NCBI GenBank assembly: GCA_037127315.1
Contig: JBBBDQ010000330.1
Coordinates: 4,552,501-4,616,500 of the forward strand
DNA: 64,000 nucleotides
Source of the DNA: Ascarosepion bandense
Taxonomy: Eukaryota; Mollusca; Cephalopoda; Sepiida; Sepiidae
Direction of reading: 5' to 3'
In this document: positions 9,715 through 21,430 of the stretch, in pieces
Layout of the letters: each line of letters begins with the position of its first letter
Position numbering within the stretch: position 1 is the first letter of the stretch
Position numbers and translations under genes: made by a program
Notes under the pieces: generated by a model
What the model saw: only the letters and a program-made list of their open reading frames with translations
Told to the model about the DNA's origin: nothing
Databases searched by the model: none

Positions 9715-10205
9715 TATAAATTGCTTATTCTTTAACCTGAAGCTTTGATAACGAGTGATGAAAATATTGCAATTAGAACCATTTTACGCTATAGTAAAAG
9801 GACAGTGCAGCAAAAGAAATTAATGATGTGAAAGACGCAGGAATGTCAGACATGTGACACAAAACTGGTTCAAAAGGTTTTAAGGAAGTTGACACCAGCC
9901 TCGAAAAGAAACCAGGACTAGACCTTCTGTTGTGAAAGATGAGGTTTAATAGTTAAATAGACATGCACAAGCACTCATACATTGTCAGCAGAACATGATC
10001 CTTCACAAAGTACCATCAATCGACACCTCCATAAGCTGGGACTTGTGAACAAACGCTGTTGAGAAGTTCCTTTCGAACTGACCAATAGCCAGGCTCAACA
10101 ATGTGTAAACATTTGCAAACAACTTTTGACAAATTGCCCGTTTTTTAGCGTCGAATTGTAAGTGGTGATAAAAATAAAATCTATTTTCGTAACCCTAATT
10201 CGAGA
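9715..10205 (+). pseudogene. mariner-family transposase remnant (N-terminal half)
   Basis: Across several frames the translation follows a mariner transposase: KEINDVKDAG, W/GSKGFKEVDTSLE-like stretch, then INRHLHKLGLVN, VPFELTNSQAQQCVNICKQL and, near 10180, IYF/FRNPNSRM-like residues just after the position of the first catalytic Asp (GDEK-type, here degraded). Several stops and frameshifts show it is dead. An S1 SINE is inserted at its right end; I could not follow the transposase beyond that SINE with confidence. Confidence 0.7.
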
Positions 10206-10206
10206 A

Positions 10207-10516
10207 TGTACGTTGTGGCGCAATGAATATCGGCTCGGAATGAGAAATCGGAGAGTCGAGTTCGAATTTCACTTGAAATCGTTGGTTGCTTACGCACAAA
10301 CACCCTTTGGAAAGGTATGAACCCGTCTCTTCTCCCTCCAGTTATGGGTTGAATAGCAGGGCAGGTTGGGTTCTGTGGCCTTGGTTGGCGTGTAGTCTAC
10401 TGCAGAAAAAAAAAAAAAAGGAAACCTACTGCGGGAAAAATCCTCTGCCTAGTCATGTCTCGAAAAAGACATGATCGTCCAAGCGTGTATCACTTAAGGC
10501 ACTTAACTGACTGACT
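10207..10516 (+). mobile_element. S1 tRNA-derived SINE
   Basis: Starts GTACGTTGTGGCGCAATGAATATCGG (A-box side), B box GAGTTCGAATTTC near 10258, body ending ACTTAACTGACTGAC. Imperfect ~10-bp flanks (TAATTCGAGA before, AAATTTGAGA after) look like a decayed target duplication. An A-rich run interrupts the body at about 10405. Inserted into a mariner remnant. Confidence 0.85.
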
Positions 10517-10526
10517 AAATTTGAGA

Positions 10527-10980
10527 AACTAGTGACTTCGTTCTCGGGACCACTGGGCCCGGAAAAACTGGTACTTTGTCGCATGGTAAGACGATATTGC
10601 TAAGACAGTCGTTAGGTAGTCATCTTATGACCGAGGTGAATCACGTCACTTGAATTCGGGCGACATGGAGACGCTGAGTGATATGATGATAGACAAGTAA
10701 GAAGCGTGATAGATAGTGACATAACACAAATTGACAGGAAAGAAACGGCCTGACATGTTAGTTTCGCTTGTCTTATTAATGCCGGAAGGTTTCATACGTA
10801 CAGATATTTATGAAGAATTAATGGATTCTATTTTTAATCCGACATATTTTTTATTATTTCAAACGTTATTTTTAGTGGATATCCATATTTGAGTAGACGC
10901 CCAGTTTATTTTTAAACATTATTTTGTCTTCTCAAAAAACTTAAAGCAAATTTTCTTCATTAAATTTTCTAGAGTTTGCA
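10527..10980. other. No gene recognised
   Basis: No family assignment. The first ~100 bases could be further decayed mariner sequence, but I could not confirm any motif. Confidence 0.4.
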
Positions 10981-11457
10981 GTCAGCCAGTTAAGTGCCAT
11001 ACGTGAAACATGCTTGGGCGATCAATTGGAGTAGATAGACTAAACTATCGCCCGGTTCACACTCCACCAACGTCTATTGAACAGGTGTAGAGGCTCACCC
11101 CTTGTTTCCTGTTTAGGATGTGGTTCCCGGCTTTCTCTTTTCCAATCTTTTCATTCTTACGTAGCCCCCTGCGCTTCAGTGGCATTACCGCCTTGCTTGG
11201 GGTGATATGATTAAAAAAAAAAATGTCTCGAAAAAGACATGACTGACTGGACAGAAGATTATCCTGCAGTAGGTTGCCATTGCTTTCTGTGGTAGATTGG
11301 TTGCCAGCCAAGGCTATAGAACCCATTCTGTCCTGTTATTTAACCCATAACTGGAAGGAATAGACGGATTAATACCTTTCCCGAGGGTATTTGAGCGTAA
11401 GTGAATGTAATGAATTCAACTGGAATTTGAACTCGGCTCCCCGTTCCGAGCCGATCA
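10981..11457 (-). mobile_element. S1 SINE split by an S5 insertion
   Basis: Minus-strand S1: tRNA-like B box GAGTTCAAATTCC region (~11440-11425), body, then GACATGA hairpin half at 11240-11222. The 3' remainder resumes at 11022 (GATCGCCCAAGC type) and ends in the ACTGGCTGACTG-like tail at 10981. An S5 element occupies 11023-11214 on the opposite strand. Confidence 0.8.
11023..11214 (+). mobile_element. S5 short element nested in S1
   Basis: Begins GGAGTAGATAGACTAAAC, contains CGCCCGGTTCACACTCC (B-box-like), then CTTGTTTCCTGTTTAGGATG, and ends with GTAGCCCCCTGCGC...GGGGTGATATGATT plus an A run. The last ~60 bases equal the LINE-B 3' tail. Inserted after S1 had already landed here. Confidence 0.8.
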
Positions 11458-12114
11458 GGTAGACTAAATAGATAGTTTAAAAATAAACAGAACGTTTACT
11501 AAAATATGAATAGCCTCTAAAAATAACACTTGAAGAAATAAAAATACACAGATATATTGTATTTCAAGTCTTTGTGTCTGTACTAAGCGTGGTAGGTTAA
11601 AGAATAGAATATTAAAGGAAAGAAATGTCAGAATGATTTGGAATTAAAGGGAAGTAGATTATTATTAGTAGATACGAGTGTGAAATAACAGAGGTACGCG
11701 TTAGTAAATAAAACCATCCCTCTCTCGAGTTAAGCATACATTTGTTACCGAACACACTACTACGCAGCATTTGTAGATCGAAAATTTAAAAGTAGAAACA
11801 ACGATTTATTGTGCAAAGACAACTGCTAAATACTTATCTTAAAAGACTGTCAATTCACCCAGGCAAGGAGAAGGGAAATTTGGTTTCTAGCTTACTTCTC
11901 ACCTCTCGGCAACACGCGTAAGCCGGCGTTGTAGAATAAAACTACCTATGTCTCATGTCTGCTAGACCTTGGCGAAGACCTCAATCCTGCACTAGACTAA
12001 AAAAGTATTTGTTTATGCAACGTGCCCATAAGGCCGGTCGAACATGGTAACTCCATGCGAAGTATGGTGTCATAGTCTCCCCACCATGTGCTGAAGCTGT
12101 TGGTTTTCTTTGTT
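11458..12114. other. No gene recognised
   Basis: Mixed sequence without a family I can name. No supported coding region. Confidence 0.4.
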
Positions 12115-12775
12115 TGTCATTTCACCCCAAACAAGGAAATAAAATCACTAAGACGTTACTGGGCGTGAAAATAATGTAGATATTTTTGACATATTCTAAA
12201 GAAATATAATAAAAGAACAATTATTAAGAAGATAGAAAATAACAATTGGTATTGCATTTTGATTTTTGAACATCAAACTTGACTGAAAAGTAAAAAAAAA
12301 AACTGGAAGAGAGTTCCACAAGCGAAAAGTGCGAGAGGGGAAAATCTTAACATAGAACTTACGGTTATATCTATCAATTTCAACGATAAAATGTAAGACC
12401 TTGCCGCTAATCTAGTAATACACTACTTCAATTCGTGAAGTCGAGCTACCAAAAAAGAAAAGCTCATCAGGAGAATTACGATAAAAATATTTATAGAAAT
12501 GGCATGAAGACTGTGGCAAAATTGATTGAATCCGAGGTGCTAAGTCAGGATCAATAACATTTCAGATTCTTTGTTTTTTATCGAGAATCTCTACATAGCA
12601 AAAATACCAGACCACGTGTGACGGCAATATTCAATGCATGTGAGAATGGTAGACTTATAAATGTTTAAGACAGATTCAGACAAGAAAGACTATCTAGAAC
12701 CAACTATACTAGCAGCAGACCTAGCAATTGATTCATATATCATTATTCTCAGTAGCAAGTAGGTTTTACAGGATC
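12115..12775 (-). pseudogene. LINE-B decayed copy
   Basis: Nucleotide similarity along its length to the minus-strand LINE-B copy at 14327-15335: same tail (TCATTTCACCCCAAACAAGG), the GAGAGTTCCA block, the TCGAGAATC/CAATATTCAATGCATG block and the GCAGCAGACCTAGCAATTGA block. It is heavily diverged, with indels; no frame stays open. Confidence 0.75.
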
Positions 12776-12844
12776 GACTAGCTAGCCCCATACTCATCTG
12801 GTTTTGAATTTAAAGTTGTCTATCTTAGACTTTCTGCCAACAAG

Positions 12845-13320
12845 GTGTCTTCATTTATGTGCCGATCATGGTTCTCCACATCTTCCCCCCTTGTAGCACT
12901 TAATATAATTTATCTTATTTCTCCCAAACCCTGCTCTGCCATCCATTTGTTTAAGTTCATCAAATATGTCACGAGCTGCTTTTCCCTGTTCCTCTTTTTC
13001 TCTATCTCTCCTGTGAGTATAAGATTTTCCAAGCCCTACTTCCTCATTACGTCCCATAAATTTCAAATGTTTCCTCTTCATGTCAAGTTTAAGTTTCATT
13101 TTTGTTTTCATTCTCTCAAAAACCTCATTGTTGCTCACATATTCAGTCCATGGTACCATCAGCGCCCTTCTGTAGAATCACATTTCATTTCTGTTGCTTC
13201 GAGTCTCTCATCTTTGAAGAGATTGTCTAGCATTTACTGCCATATGGGATACAGACGTAACAGCTCAATACTCTTTCCAACGAACTTTTCCTGTCAACGA
13301 GGTGTACAGAGACTTATCTG
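12845..13320 (-). pseudogene. LINE-A 3' fragment
   Basis: Minus strand encodes part of the LINE-A C-terminal region, e.g. EYVSNNEVFERMKTKMKLKL and KHLKFMGRNEEVGLGK at about 13150-13020, then degraded 3' sequence to the CCATGATCG block at 12866. A short deletion removes the usual CCTACGTCCTGAA end. Confidence 0.8.
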
Positions 13321-13364
13321 AGCTGCTTGCTAACCAAAGCTAATGAGTTTGGTCTGCCTTTAAT

Positions 13365-13505
13365 ATTAAACTAAAGGAGAAGGAACTATATCTTTCCCAG
13401 TGGTATTTGTACGAAAGTAAACACAACGGTATTATCCGCAATTTGAACTCAGCTCGCAGTTCCTATTTTCCCGGCTGATATTCATTACTCTACGCGTACT
13501 TCCAA
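13365..13505 (-). mobile_element. S1-type SINE fragment (tRNA-like half)
   Basis: Minus strand has A-box-like GTAGAGTAATGAATATCAGC (~13498-13479), B-box-like GAGTTCAAATTGC (~13452-13440) and the ACTTTCGTACAAATACC block typical of S1. The 3' end is lost. Confidence 0.6.
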
Positions 13506-14326
13506 AACATGGAATGTTTTTTTTATTAATATCAAACTAGAGTCTTACCTACAAAAAAGATGTTTTAATGTTGGCAATGTGCTTACACTATTGAAGTAAT
13601 ACAAGAGTTTTATAAGTTTGTCATATTTCGACTGTTTTATGTGACGCTCGTAAATTTAATAGCGTACACATTACATATGTATAAGGAAAGCTACCACCAT
13701 AGAGTGACATGTTTTATGGGTTATAAAAGAACGAGCACTGGCTTTTATATAGAACGCTATTTCATAACTTTAACACTATTCCATTTCTCGTGATTTATAG
13801 ATATCTAGGAAAATTAATATCATCAGACTTTATTTAAAAACACAAAACAAAACAATATTTGAACCTGGTATATGTTGGCAAAATGTATATATTTTTGTGT
13901 ATATGTTGAAACAGGAAACTCGGATATTTTTTTTATTTTGTCTGACAGCAGAAAATTTGTTGGGTCGAGAAAGTTCGTGAACTATTCCCAAGATGGCACA
14001 TTCGCTTTTTTTTTTTTTTGAGGGGGGAGCATTATTATTATTATTATCATCATCATTACCTCAGGCGGCATGTAGCAACTTCAGATCAGAAATGTACATC
14101 CAGGACAGACATCAGTGTCATTTTAAAACTTCACGTGCCCACATTTAATATGAGAACTGGGCCGCAGGCAAGTGTCTCGGATGATAAATTCACAATGAAG
14201 GGAAATACAGAATGAAATCAAACTCGAATTCTACGCCTCTCAACTGTGCGTTTTCTAAGCTGGCGATGGCTCTAAAAGGGTGTAAGGCATGTTTTGTTTG
14301 CAAAATCTATCAGTGAACTTGGTTTT
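13506..14326. other. No gene recognised
   Basis: AT-rich; a short ATT/ATC triplet tract lies at 14031-14057. No supported coding region. Confidence 0.5.
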
Positions 14327-15335
14327 TTTTTTTTTAAATCATTTCACCCCAAGCAAGGCATTCCACGGCCACTCTTGCGCTTGGGGCTACATAGGGGGAG
14401 GTAAATAGGAAGAGTGGTTAGATATAGGAAATGTCAGAAGGGGGGTGATAGTTGGGTGGGTGGAAGAGTGTTTGAAAGAATGGAAGTTAGTTTGTTAGGA
14501 GGTGTCTATTGACCTTACATTTAAACTCCTGGAGATTGTAGCCGTCGGGGAAGCAGTCATGTGGAAGAGAATTCCAGTCGGGAAGTACGAGAAAAGAAAC
14601 TGTTGGAGTAGAAGTTGCGGTTGCATTTTATCGGTTTCACTGTAAAAGGGTGGGATCTAGTTGCTAATCTAGTATCTCGTGCAAATTCGAACCTAGGGGG
14701 CACCAGTGATCTAAGTTCATCGGAGCAGAAGCCGTGAAAGTATTTATAGAAAAGACACAGGCAAGCCACGTCGCGCCAGTGAGAGAGAGAGACTGCAGGC
14801 GGTCTGCTAAGTCGGTATCGATCACATTACAGACCCTCCGCTGTACCTTGTCGAGAAGCCCAAGGAGAATAGCAGGGGCACCCGACCAGATATGGCAACA
14901 GTATTCAATGCACGGGCGGATGGTAGATTTATAAATGTGCAGGATAGATTCAGACGGAAAAAACCTCCGGGCCCTGCACAGAGAACCGACTTTCATAGCA
15001 GCGGATTTAGCAATGGATTCGATATAGTCATTCCACTTGAGGTCCGCTGAAAGTGTGAAACCAAGGTGGCGTAGTGTTTTAATCTCTGGCAGGCAAGTCT
15101 GGTCCATGCTATTAGGAGGTAGGTGCGATTGTCTATGATGATTAATTGATAGTAGCTTCGTTTTAGAAGCATTAAAATTTATGAGCCATTTCTTACTCCA
15201 GTCCACTACGGATTGGAGGTCCTTTCCAAGCTCGGCTGCAAGGTTAGCTTTGTCTCCCGCACCAGATTTTTGGTCGAGGCGAGAATAAACTGGTGTCTGA
15301 CAAACACAGATCCTGATGAAGACCATATTCAATCC
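14327..15335 (-). pseudogene. LINE-B reverse transcriptase C-terminal part and 3' end
   Basis: The minus strand carries the longest LINE-B reading frame here (15332-14664, 222 codons). It covers the end of the RT and the following region: DLQSVVDWSKKWLINFNASK, TLRHLGFTLSADLKW, IRPCIEYCCHIWSGAP and LDKVQRRVCNVIDTDLADRL. Around 14790 the frame shifts; the next frame gives LFYKYFHGFCSDELRSLVPP and FFSRTSRL, and a second shift at about 14580 leads to the last codons. The 3' UTR ends with the tail ATGTAGCCCC...CTTGGGGTGAAATGATT and poly(A) (poly(T) at 14322-14334). The family is a jockey-like non-LTR retrotransposon; the exact clade is uncertain. The 5' half, including the catalytic YADD, is absent. 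Confidence 0.85.
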
Positions 15336-15339
15336 TTTG

Positions 15340-15560
15340 TTTCCCTGGTAGTGATTCTTACTTCAACAAAGCGCCAACCCTGAACCCACGTCCGCAACTG
15401 AAACGAAACTGGCCACATGAACATTCAAATGGCTTTCAGGTTTTCTGTTCACCAGATCTAAATCACGTGGAGCATGTACAGAACATGTAGTAAACGCTAT
15501 TAGTTCCCCGAAGTAGCACCCAACAAACATGATCTAGTTATTGATAACCCAGAAAAATTA
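15340..15560 (+). pseudogene. Possible Tc1-like transposase fragment
   Basis: SPDLNHVEHVQNM at about 15460-15498 resembles the SPDLNPIE-H-W motif around the second catalytic Asp of Tc1 transposases, preceded by an N-W-P-H stretch. There are stops before and after. Only this motif supports the call. Confidence 0.35.
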
Positions 15561-15754
15561 TTTACACGCGGGTTACTGTCCACACCTTTGCTGTTATTAC
15601 AACGTTTGATAAAGAAAAAGAAAAATGACAGCAAAGCTTCAACAGCAGCAGCTGAAATAAAGACAAGCCACAGAGAGTTTAGTCAAGCGTGACAAGCACC
15701 AGTAGTATTCATCAGCAGGTAGGTTAAGTCTAAGGCTCCTAGTTATACACGCAG

Positions 15755-15995
15755 AACTCAAACATTAGCCTAGTGGTTCGTGAATTTGGTAACATGATAA
15801 TTGTGAGTTCAATTCCTGGACTGGTCAGTGTGTATTTGAACTCGGTGGAAACAGGGTGAATAAGAACTGAATCTTACGAGAAAAATCTATCCCCATAGAT
15901 TAAATAAAGCTTTCAGTTCTAAATAATTCTAAATCATCTGATGAAGACCGAAGAGCACAACAGCTGAAACGTTGGGAAAACAAAGATGAGGTCAG
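15755..15995 (+). mobile_element. S4 tRNA-derived SINE
   Basis: tRNA-like 5' end with A box TAGCCTAGTGG (15766-15776) and B box GAGTTCAATTCC (15806-15817). Then comes a middle region, and a conserved motif CTGATGAAGACCGAAGAGCA followed by CAGCTGAAACG at 15939-15972. Same layout as the copies at 885, 3416 and 63650. Confidence 0.65.
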
Positions 15996-17435
15996 TAGTT
16001 CACCGTGAATAATGATAACTCCTTATCCCAGAAGGTAACACAAAAACTCTGGAAGATGTCTGAATGGATGTACTCAAACAACAACTCCAGCAACCAGGAA
16101 ATACTATGAAGTTCACGGAGACATCATTATTTAGGCGATGTTTGTAGGAACTAATAGGTAAAGAGTCCCATATCACATACGCCAGATACCAATCTCGTTT
16201 GTCAAATGTTTTGGTAAGTTGGCATCGCTTTAAAAGGAACATTTCGGATTTTTTTTTTTAATTATTTTTACCGTAAGCCTCCTCTACTTCTTGCTGGCTT
16301 GGTTGGAAGGTCAAACGAATAAAGAAAAAAATATTTATCTAGTTACTGGCAGATTGAGGAAAGGTACATACGTTAAAAAATATCGATGACGGCATAATAT
16401 GTGGATTACTTCTTTGATTCTTGTATAGAATGTGGCCTACGTGGTTTGAATGTGTCCTACCTTAGTAAGATATATTTATAGATATTCAGCTATTTATTGA
16501 AACTAATTATTTTCCCTATCTCTAAACAGACAGTTATAATACTTTCTTATAATACGCTTTTTAAGGTAGGCCACGTACTATACCAGTGACAGAATTCCGT
16601 AGCCACATTCAAAAGGTACGTCGCATACTATACCGGTACCAAATTATCTCTTTAATAGATTCCATAACTACCAAAACATGACCAATTGGAAGGAAATTAA
16701 GAGAAAACTGAGGTAATAATCATAATGTTCTAATTTTTGGTTTTCTATCGTTCTTTCTTAATAGTTTTTCTCTTTCTCAGATTCTCTCACGGTCAGTCTT
16801 GTGTCTTTGTCTTTGTCTTGTGTCTTTGTCTTGCATGTGGTAAAATGATAAAAAAAAAAGATGTGGATAATGAACATTCTGTTGAAGTATCGATTAAGCA
16901 ATGAGGAATACTTAAATAAAATGACAACAAAAAAAATCTTATTCATAAGCAGGAAGAGATAGCTGAAATCCCTTCGTCACATAACGAGAAGGGAGGGGCT
17001 TCGACAATTTAACCCTCACATGGCATGCTGAATGCAAGAGAAGAGAAAGCAGCGAGCCACCTACCTGACCAACTTGTGGGAATGGCGCCAGCCCTAGTAA
17101 AGAGAGAAAAAAAACTGCTAGCAGCCACAAGATATACAACGTTTCAGAGAGCTAAGATCACCCATGTCCTGAACGAACGCATCATACAGAAGATAAAGAT
17201 ACTCGTTATTAATTATTTGTATCTTAATATTTGCTGCTTCAGTGTCTATTGATTTTCACATTTAATACCTTTTTTATTTATAACACATACTCAGGTATAC
17301 AGTTGCGATTTTAAGACTGCATTTTTTTTTTGTATGGGTTGGGGTGCTTATGACATAGGTTTGTGGAATTTCTGTACCCAGTGAGAATACTGATCGCAGC
17401 ACTTAGCGTTACGCTACTCATCGTTGGATTTAGAA
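15996..17435. other. No gene recognised
   Basis: Several short open frames, none with a motif I recognise. 16797-16836 is a small TGTCTTTGTCT tandem. 16840-16859 (GTAAAATGATAAAAAAAAA) resembles the LINE-B tail end. Confidence 0.4.
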
Positions 17436-17700
17436 ACTTCGACGTGATGTAACGGTTAACAAGCTTGTTTTGCTAAGTCAATAACGACTGAGTAGTGAGT
17501 TTGATTCTAACTGGGTGCTCCACACTTGTGCCAAATCTAAGCTACGTGTAGAAAATCACTTAAAACTATTTGGCGTGGTACAATGTTTAGAAAGCTTGTC
17601 TAGCAAGACCAATTAAGTCTGAGTAGTGAGTTCGATCCTCATTGGGTGCCCCATACTTTTGGCCTTGTGCCACATCTAAGCTCCGCTTAGTAAATCACTA
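17436..17700 (+). mobile_element. S3 tRNA-derived SINE, two copies head to tail
   Basis: Unit 1 (17436-17560) and unit 2 (17572-17700) share CTTGTCTAGCAAG, GAGTAGTGAGTTCGATCCTC (B box), TGGGTGCTCC and CTTGTGCCACATCTAAGC. The B box of unit 2, GAGTTCGATCCTC, is near canonical. The A-box side (GACGTGATGTAACGG) is weak. No poly(A) is visible. Confidence 0.6.
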
Positions 17701-19250
17701 TTCATCACTGGGGATACTTTAGCGTGAAATAATAGTTATTGAAGTTAGTCTGGTTAACAAATAATATTGCGTTTGATCTTCGTTAGGATCCGTATAAAGA
17801 AAATTCATTTCACTCTAGATTTCTTATCTACTGTCTTTTCTCTGTTACATTCTTCCCGCCTCCCTTTTTTCAGTTTCTTCCAAATTAATATTGCATAAGT
17901 TTCTCTGTCAGCGTAACTAGATGCAACTCAAACGGGTCGGCGACTGGGTCTACTACATTTTAGGCCTAGATTAAAAACAAAAAAAAACAAAAAAAACAAA
18001 ACGTAACGATCATGCAGACAAACAAGAGTAATGTTATAGACTAGAAAGGCCCGTGAAAATTTAATGGTTTTCCTATTTTCATTTTCTGATGATTCTTAAT
18101 TCTCGATTCGATAAGCTTACAAGTTCTACGAAATGTCCTTAGAAATTATCGTTAAATATTTGAGGATAGCCCAGAAACCTGAATGGATTATTATTTTTCA
18201 CTAAAAATACCCATAGTTTTGCTCTTTGAATTTTCTGATGAATCTTAATTAGTAAGTTAATGATTGAATAAACTCATGGCGAGTTCGTAGAAATCCTTAA
18301 CTATTTGAGCTTAACAACTAACAAAATATTGCAATAACTATAAATATGAATGCTGGTCGTTATTTTAAGTAAGGGGTTACAAATGAAAAGGTTTTAAATT
18401 GACAACTTTTTCCATTTCACTGAAACAGACGTTAAACACGTCTTTCATTTTTTTTTTTACTGAAACCAAAGACTTTTTGATATGTCTTTTTAATATTTCC
18501 ACGCGATCAAAATAAAATTGCCCATTATTAATTAAGTACTAGCAGAGCTTAAAAAGGCCGTGCTAGATAAGGAAGGGTCAAGTTATAAGATTATTAATGT
18601 AAAGGGACACATAAAAATTGCCCATAACGACGTTAAAAGAGTGAACAAAGAAAAAAATTCGCACGAATATTTCTTTATATTCTCAATAAATAAATAAAAT
18701 TATCTAACATTAAGTTGACTATGATGCTGTTATTATTATTGAAAGTTTTTCATATAATTCTAATTTTTCCACATTCATTGCAATAAAAATAAGTTTAAAC
18801 ATTTACGGCTTAACAGGTTCAGGTGATTAACCAATGTAACTGTAATATAAAACAAGACAGCTTAAACGAAGCATGCTCAAAGGACATCTTTCTTATATTC
18901 AATAAAATAACTTGATTAAATAAAGTCGCAACGCGTGAACTACTGAAAATAGGTGTCAGTTTAGAGTTGGCCAGTGAACACGTATTAAAAGCAATCATTA
19001 TAGGAAAGCAACAAGACTATTAACTAATTGTAAGGTATTGTTGTCAGCAAAAGCAGTTCAAGTTGCGTGTTATCTATCGGGGACGTCAAAATGAAGCAAG
19101 TGCGGAAATTTCACTGTATCTGGATTCACAAGAAGCACAAGGCATATAACCTTCCCCTACATTTCCGAGAAATTACGTCATATATTTGCATGTAAAAAGT
19201 TTCCTGATTTAAATATCCGAAGAAAGAGAATATAAAAAGGTCTAAATCAG
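17701..19250. other. Intergenic; diverged duplication at 18040-18340
   Basis: Two diverged copies of a ~150-base unit at about 18047-18190 and 18195-18310 share ATTTTCTGATGATTCTTAATT and GATTGAATAA/GATAAGCTTAC-like blocks. The rest is unassigned AT-rich DNA. Confidence 0.4.
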
Positions 19251-19330
19251 GGTTCGCCAACCTGGGCGATATCGTCCACTGGTGAGCGATTTCAACTGTT
19301 TGGTGAGCAATCAGCAACTGAACAGAAAAT
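19249..19330 (+). mobile_element. Possible hAT terminal inverted repeat
   Basis: CAGGGTTCGCCAACCTGGGC (19248-19267) looks like the 5' end of hAT elements of the CAGGGGTTCCCAACC type. No matching opposite end or target duplication was found nearby. Confidence 0.25.
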
Positions 19331-20124
19331 GGGCAATATAGGATTTTGAGTCTTAAAATAAAACAAATGCAGGAGGTTAAATGGGAATTATTGGGCCCCA
19401 TTCCGAGATAAGAAATATTTTGGTATATTCTATCGTTTTAAAAAAGGGTTATTAACATTCAGATATTTTTTCAGACGAAACAATATTTTTGGGATATTAA
19501 TCAGATAAGAGAAAGCAAAGAAAAAAATATTCACTGAACATTTTATTCAATTTTATAATTTTGTACAAAAATCGTTTAATTTTTTTTGTCAATACTAAAC
19601 CTAATCATGGACCTAACCTTTGATTTAAAGAAAACTAAGAAATACTTATTTGATCAGCAGCAAGCATGATTTATTGTCTGTAATTGATAATGTAAATTAA
19701 TTGGCTGACACCAGAAAGGTCCATTTTGATTGATTCAGCGAAGTAAAAATGCACCTAAAGAGAGTTTAATAAAATGATGAAATAAAAATGCCCTCGTTTT
19801 CTAAGGAAACGAGACATTGGGGTAGCTACATATGATATCTATTTTAGGTGTTGCTGCTGCTGAAACACCTAAAGTTAGACGGTGTCTGTTAGATTGCATG
19901 CAGCTGACAGTTCAAATATTTCTGATCGGTTTTGGTGCCATTCATGACATCCATATGAAAGTATCAGTCTGACGAGACTATTTAAAATCACGACGCGACT
20001 TTTTTGGTTAATGTTTTGGTTGTGTAGCAATTGGCAGTGTTGGATGAAACTACCTCTTGTGCAGCCTATTCCTTTTCTCCTATATTAATTTGATATAACT
20101 GATCCATAATTAATCTTTTTCTTT
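19331..20124. other. No gene recognised
   Basis: AT-rich; no supported feature. Confidence 0.4.
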
Positions 20125-20395
20125 TAATAATGTTCACCTAACAGAGCACAAAAGCCACTCAAGGCAAAGGGCTACTGTGCGGATTTGCGTAAGAAAGGAC
20201 AAGCGTTGGAAATACAGAACTGAAGCAGGCTTTGAAAGGAACCAGAAACTCAATCTTAAAAAGGAAACAAGAGATAAAACACTACTTGTTCAAAAGACTA
20301 GAAAGGGTTTGAAACGGACAATAGGTGTATCTGAACTATTTAAGTTAGATAAAAAGCATATAAAAATCGGACTTTTAGATAAACATGTTTCAGAG
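20125..20395 (-). mobile_element. S5-like element, strongly decayed
   Basis: Minus-strand similarity to S5: AGGCAAAGGGCTAC, GGAACCAGAAACTCAATC and AAGGAAACAAGAGATAA blocks (plus-strand reading) match the order in 56028-56222 and 21716-21895. The 77-codon plus-strand frame here (20177-20410) is a by-product and not a gene. Confidence 0.5.
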
Positions 20396-20804
20396 TTCCT
20401 CACATTTTAAACGAGAGACGGAGAATTTATTTTAATAATTCAATTCGGCGTTAATCATTACCCTAGAATGAATATTAAGACATCCATCCATCCATTTCAA
20501 GGTTATGACCATGAAAAATGTCGAATAATTCGGCTAAATAGCTGTTTAAAAATGTCTTCAAATAACGACCTGCGTATTTTAGGCATACTTATCAGCAGAC
20601 GTAAATAATAACTTACCCAAGAGTTATCGTGGATTTTACAAGATAATTTAGCAAGAATGTTTACTTTGAAGTCTGCGTTTTTCTACACTCGTGTGAAATA
20701 AAGAAATCTCAACATTTCTTTTGACCTGAAACTTCAAGAAAATATTTCTCTACTGCTAAAACTACACTAGCATACAGAAATGACATTAGTCGTTGTAGTG
20801 ACTT

Positions 20805-21430
20805 TTATAATTAAACTTTCTACTAAAATTAAGCTGGTACAGAAATTTAAAAACCTAGGAAGTGTTCTAACAGAAGTGCCATACAGATCCGAAAGCGTAT
20901 TGACATGGCCAAGAGACATCCAAAAGCTAAGCAGAGTATTGAGAGACAGGAAAATTTTGTTGGAAACAAAGAAAAGAGTACTAGATTGCTATGTGGTATC
21001 TGTCCTCTTATATGGCAGCGAATACTAGACAATCTCATCAAAGATGAAGGAAAGACTTGAAGTAACCGAAATGTGGTTCTACAGAAGGATATTGGGGATA
21101 CCATGAAGCATGATACATGTAAGCAACGACAAGGTTTTGGAGAGGATGGAAGCGAAAAGGAAACATACTTAAAATCAGGAATAGACAACTGAAGTCTCTT
21201 GGACATGTAATGAGGAAGGAGGGCTTGGATAATCTGATACTCACAGGACAGGTGAAAAGAGAGACAGAGGAAAGCAATAAGCGACATATTTGATGGTCGT
21301 GAGCAAATGAATAACAGAACAGGGTTTGTGAGGAGCAACAAGAGAAAGGGTGTTAAGAGGTACAAGGAATAGGAAGACGCGGAAGGCCATGATCGCCTAC
21401 GTCCTGAAGAGACACTGCACATAGAATAGC
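20805..21430 (+). pseudogene. LINE-A 3' fragment
   Basis: Covers FKNLGSVLTE (~20850), LSRVLRDRKILLETKKRVLDCYVVSVLLYGSEY (~20930-21025) and the 3' non-coding end with CGCCTACGTCCTGAAGAG (~21390). Frameshifts break the frame several times. Confidence 0.85.

Noticed and set aside
10981..11457. Single composite element of S1 plus S5
   Set aside because: S5 occurs alone elsewhere (22077, 53466, 56028) and S1 alone elsewhere, so this is a nested insertion.
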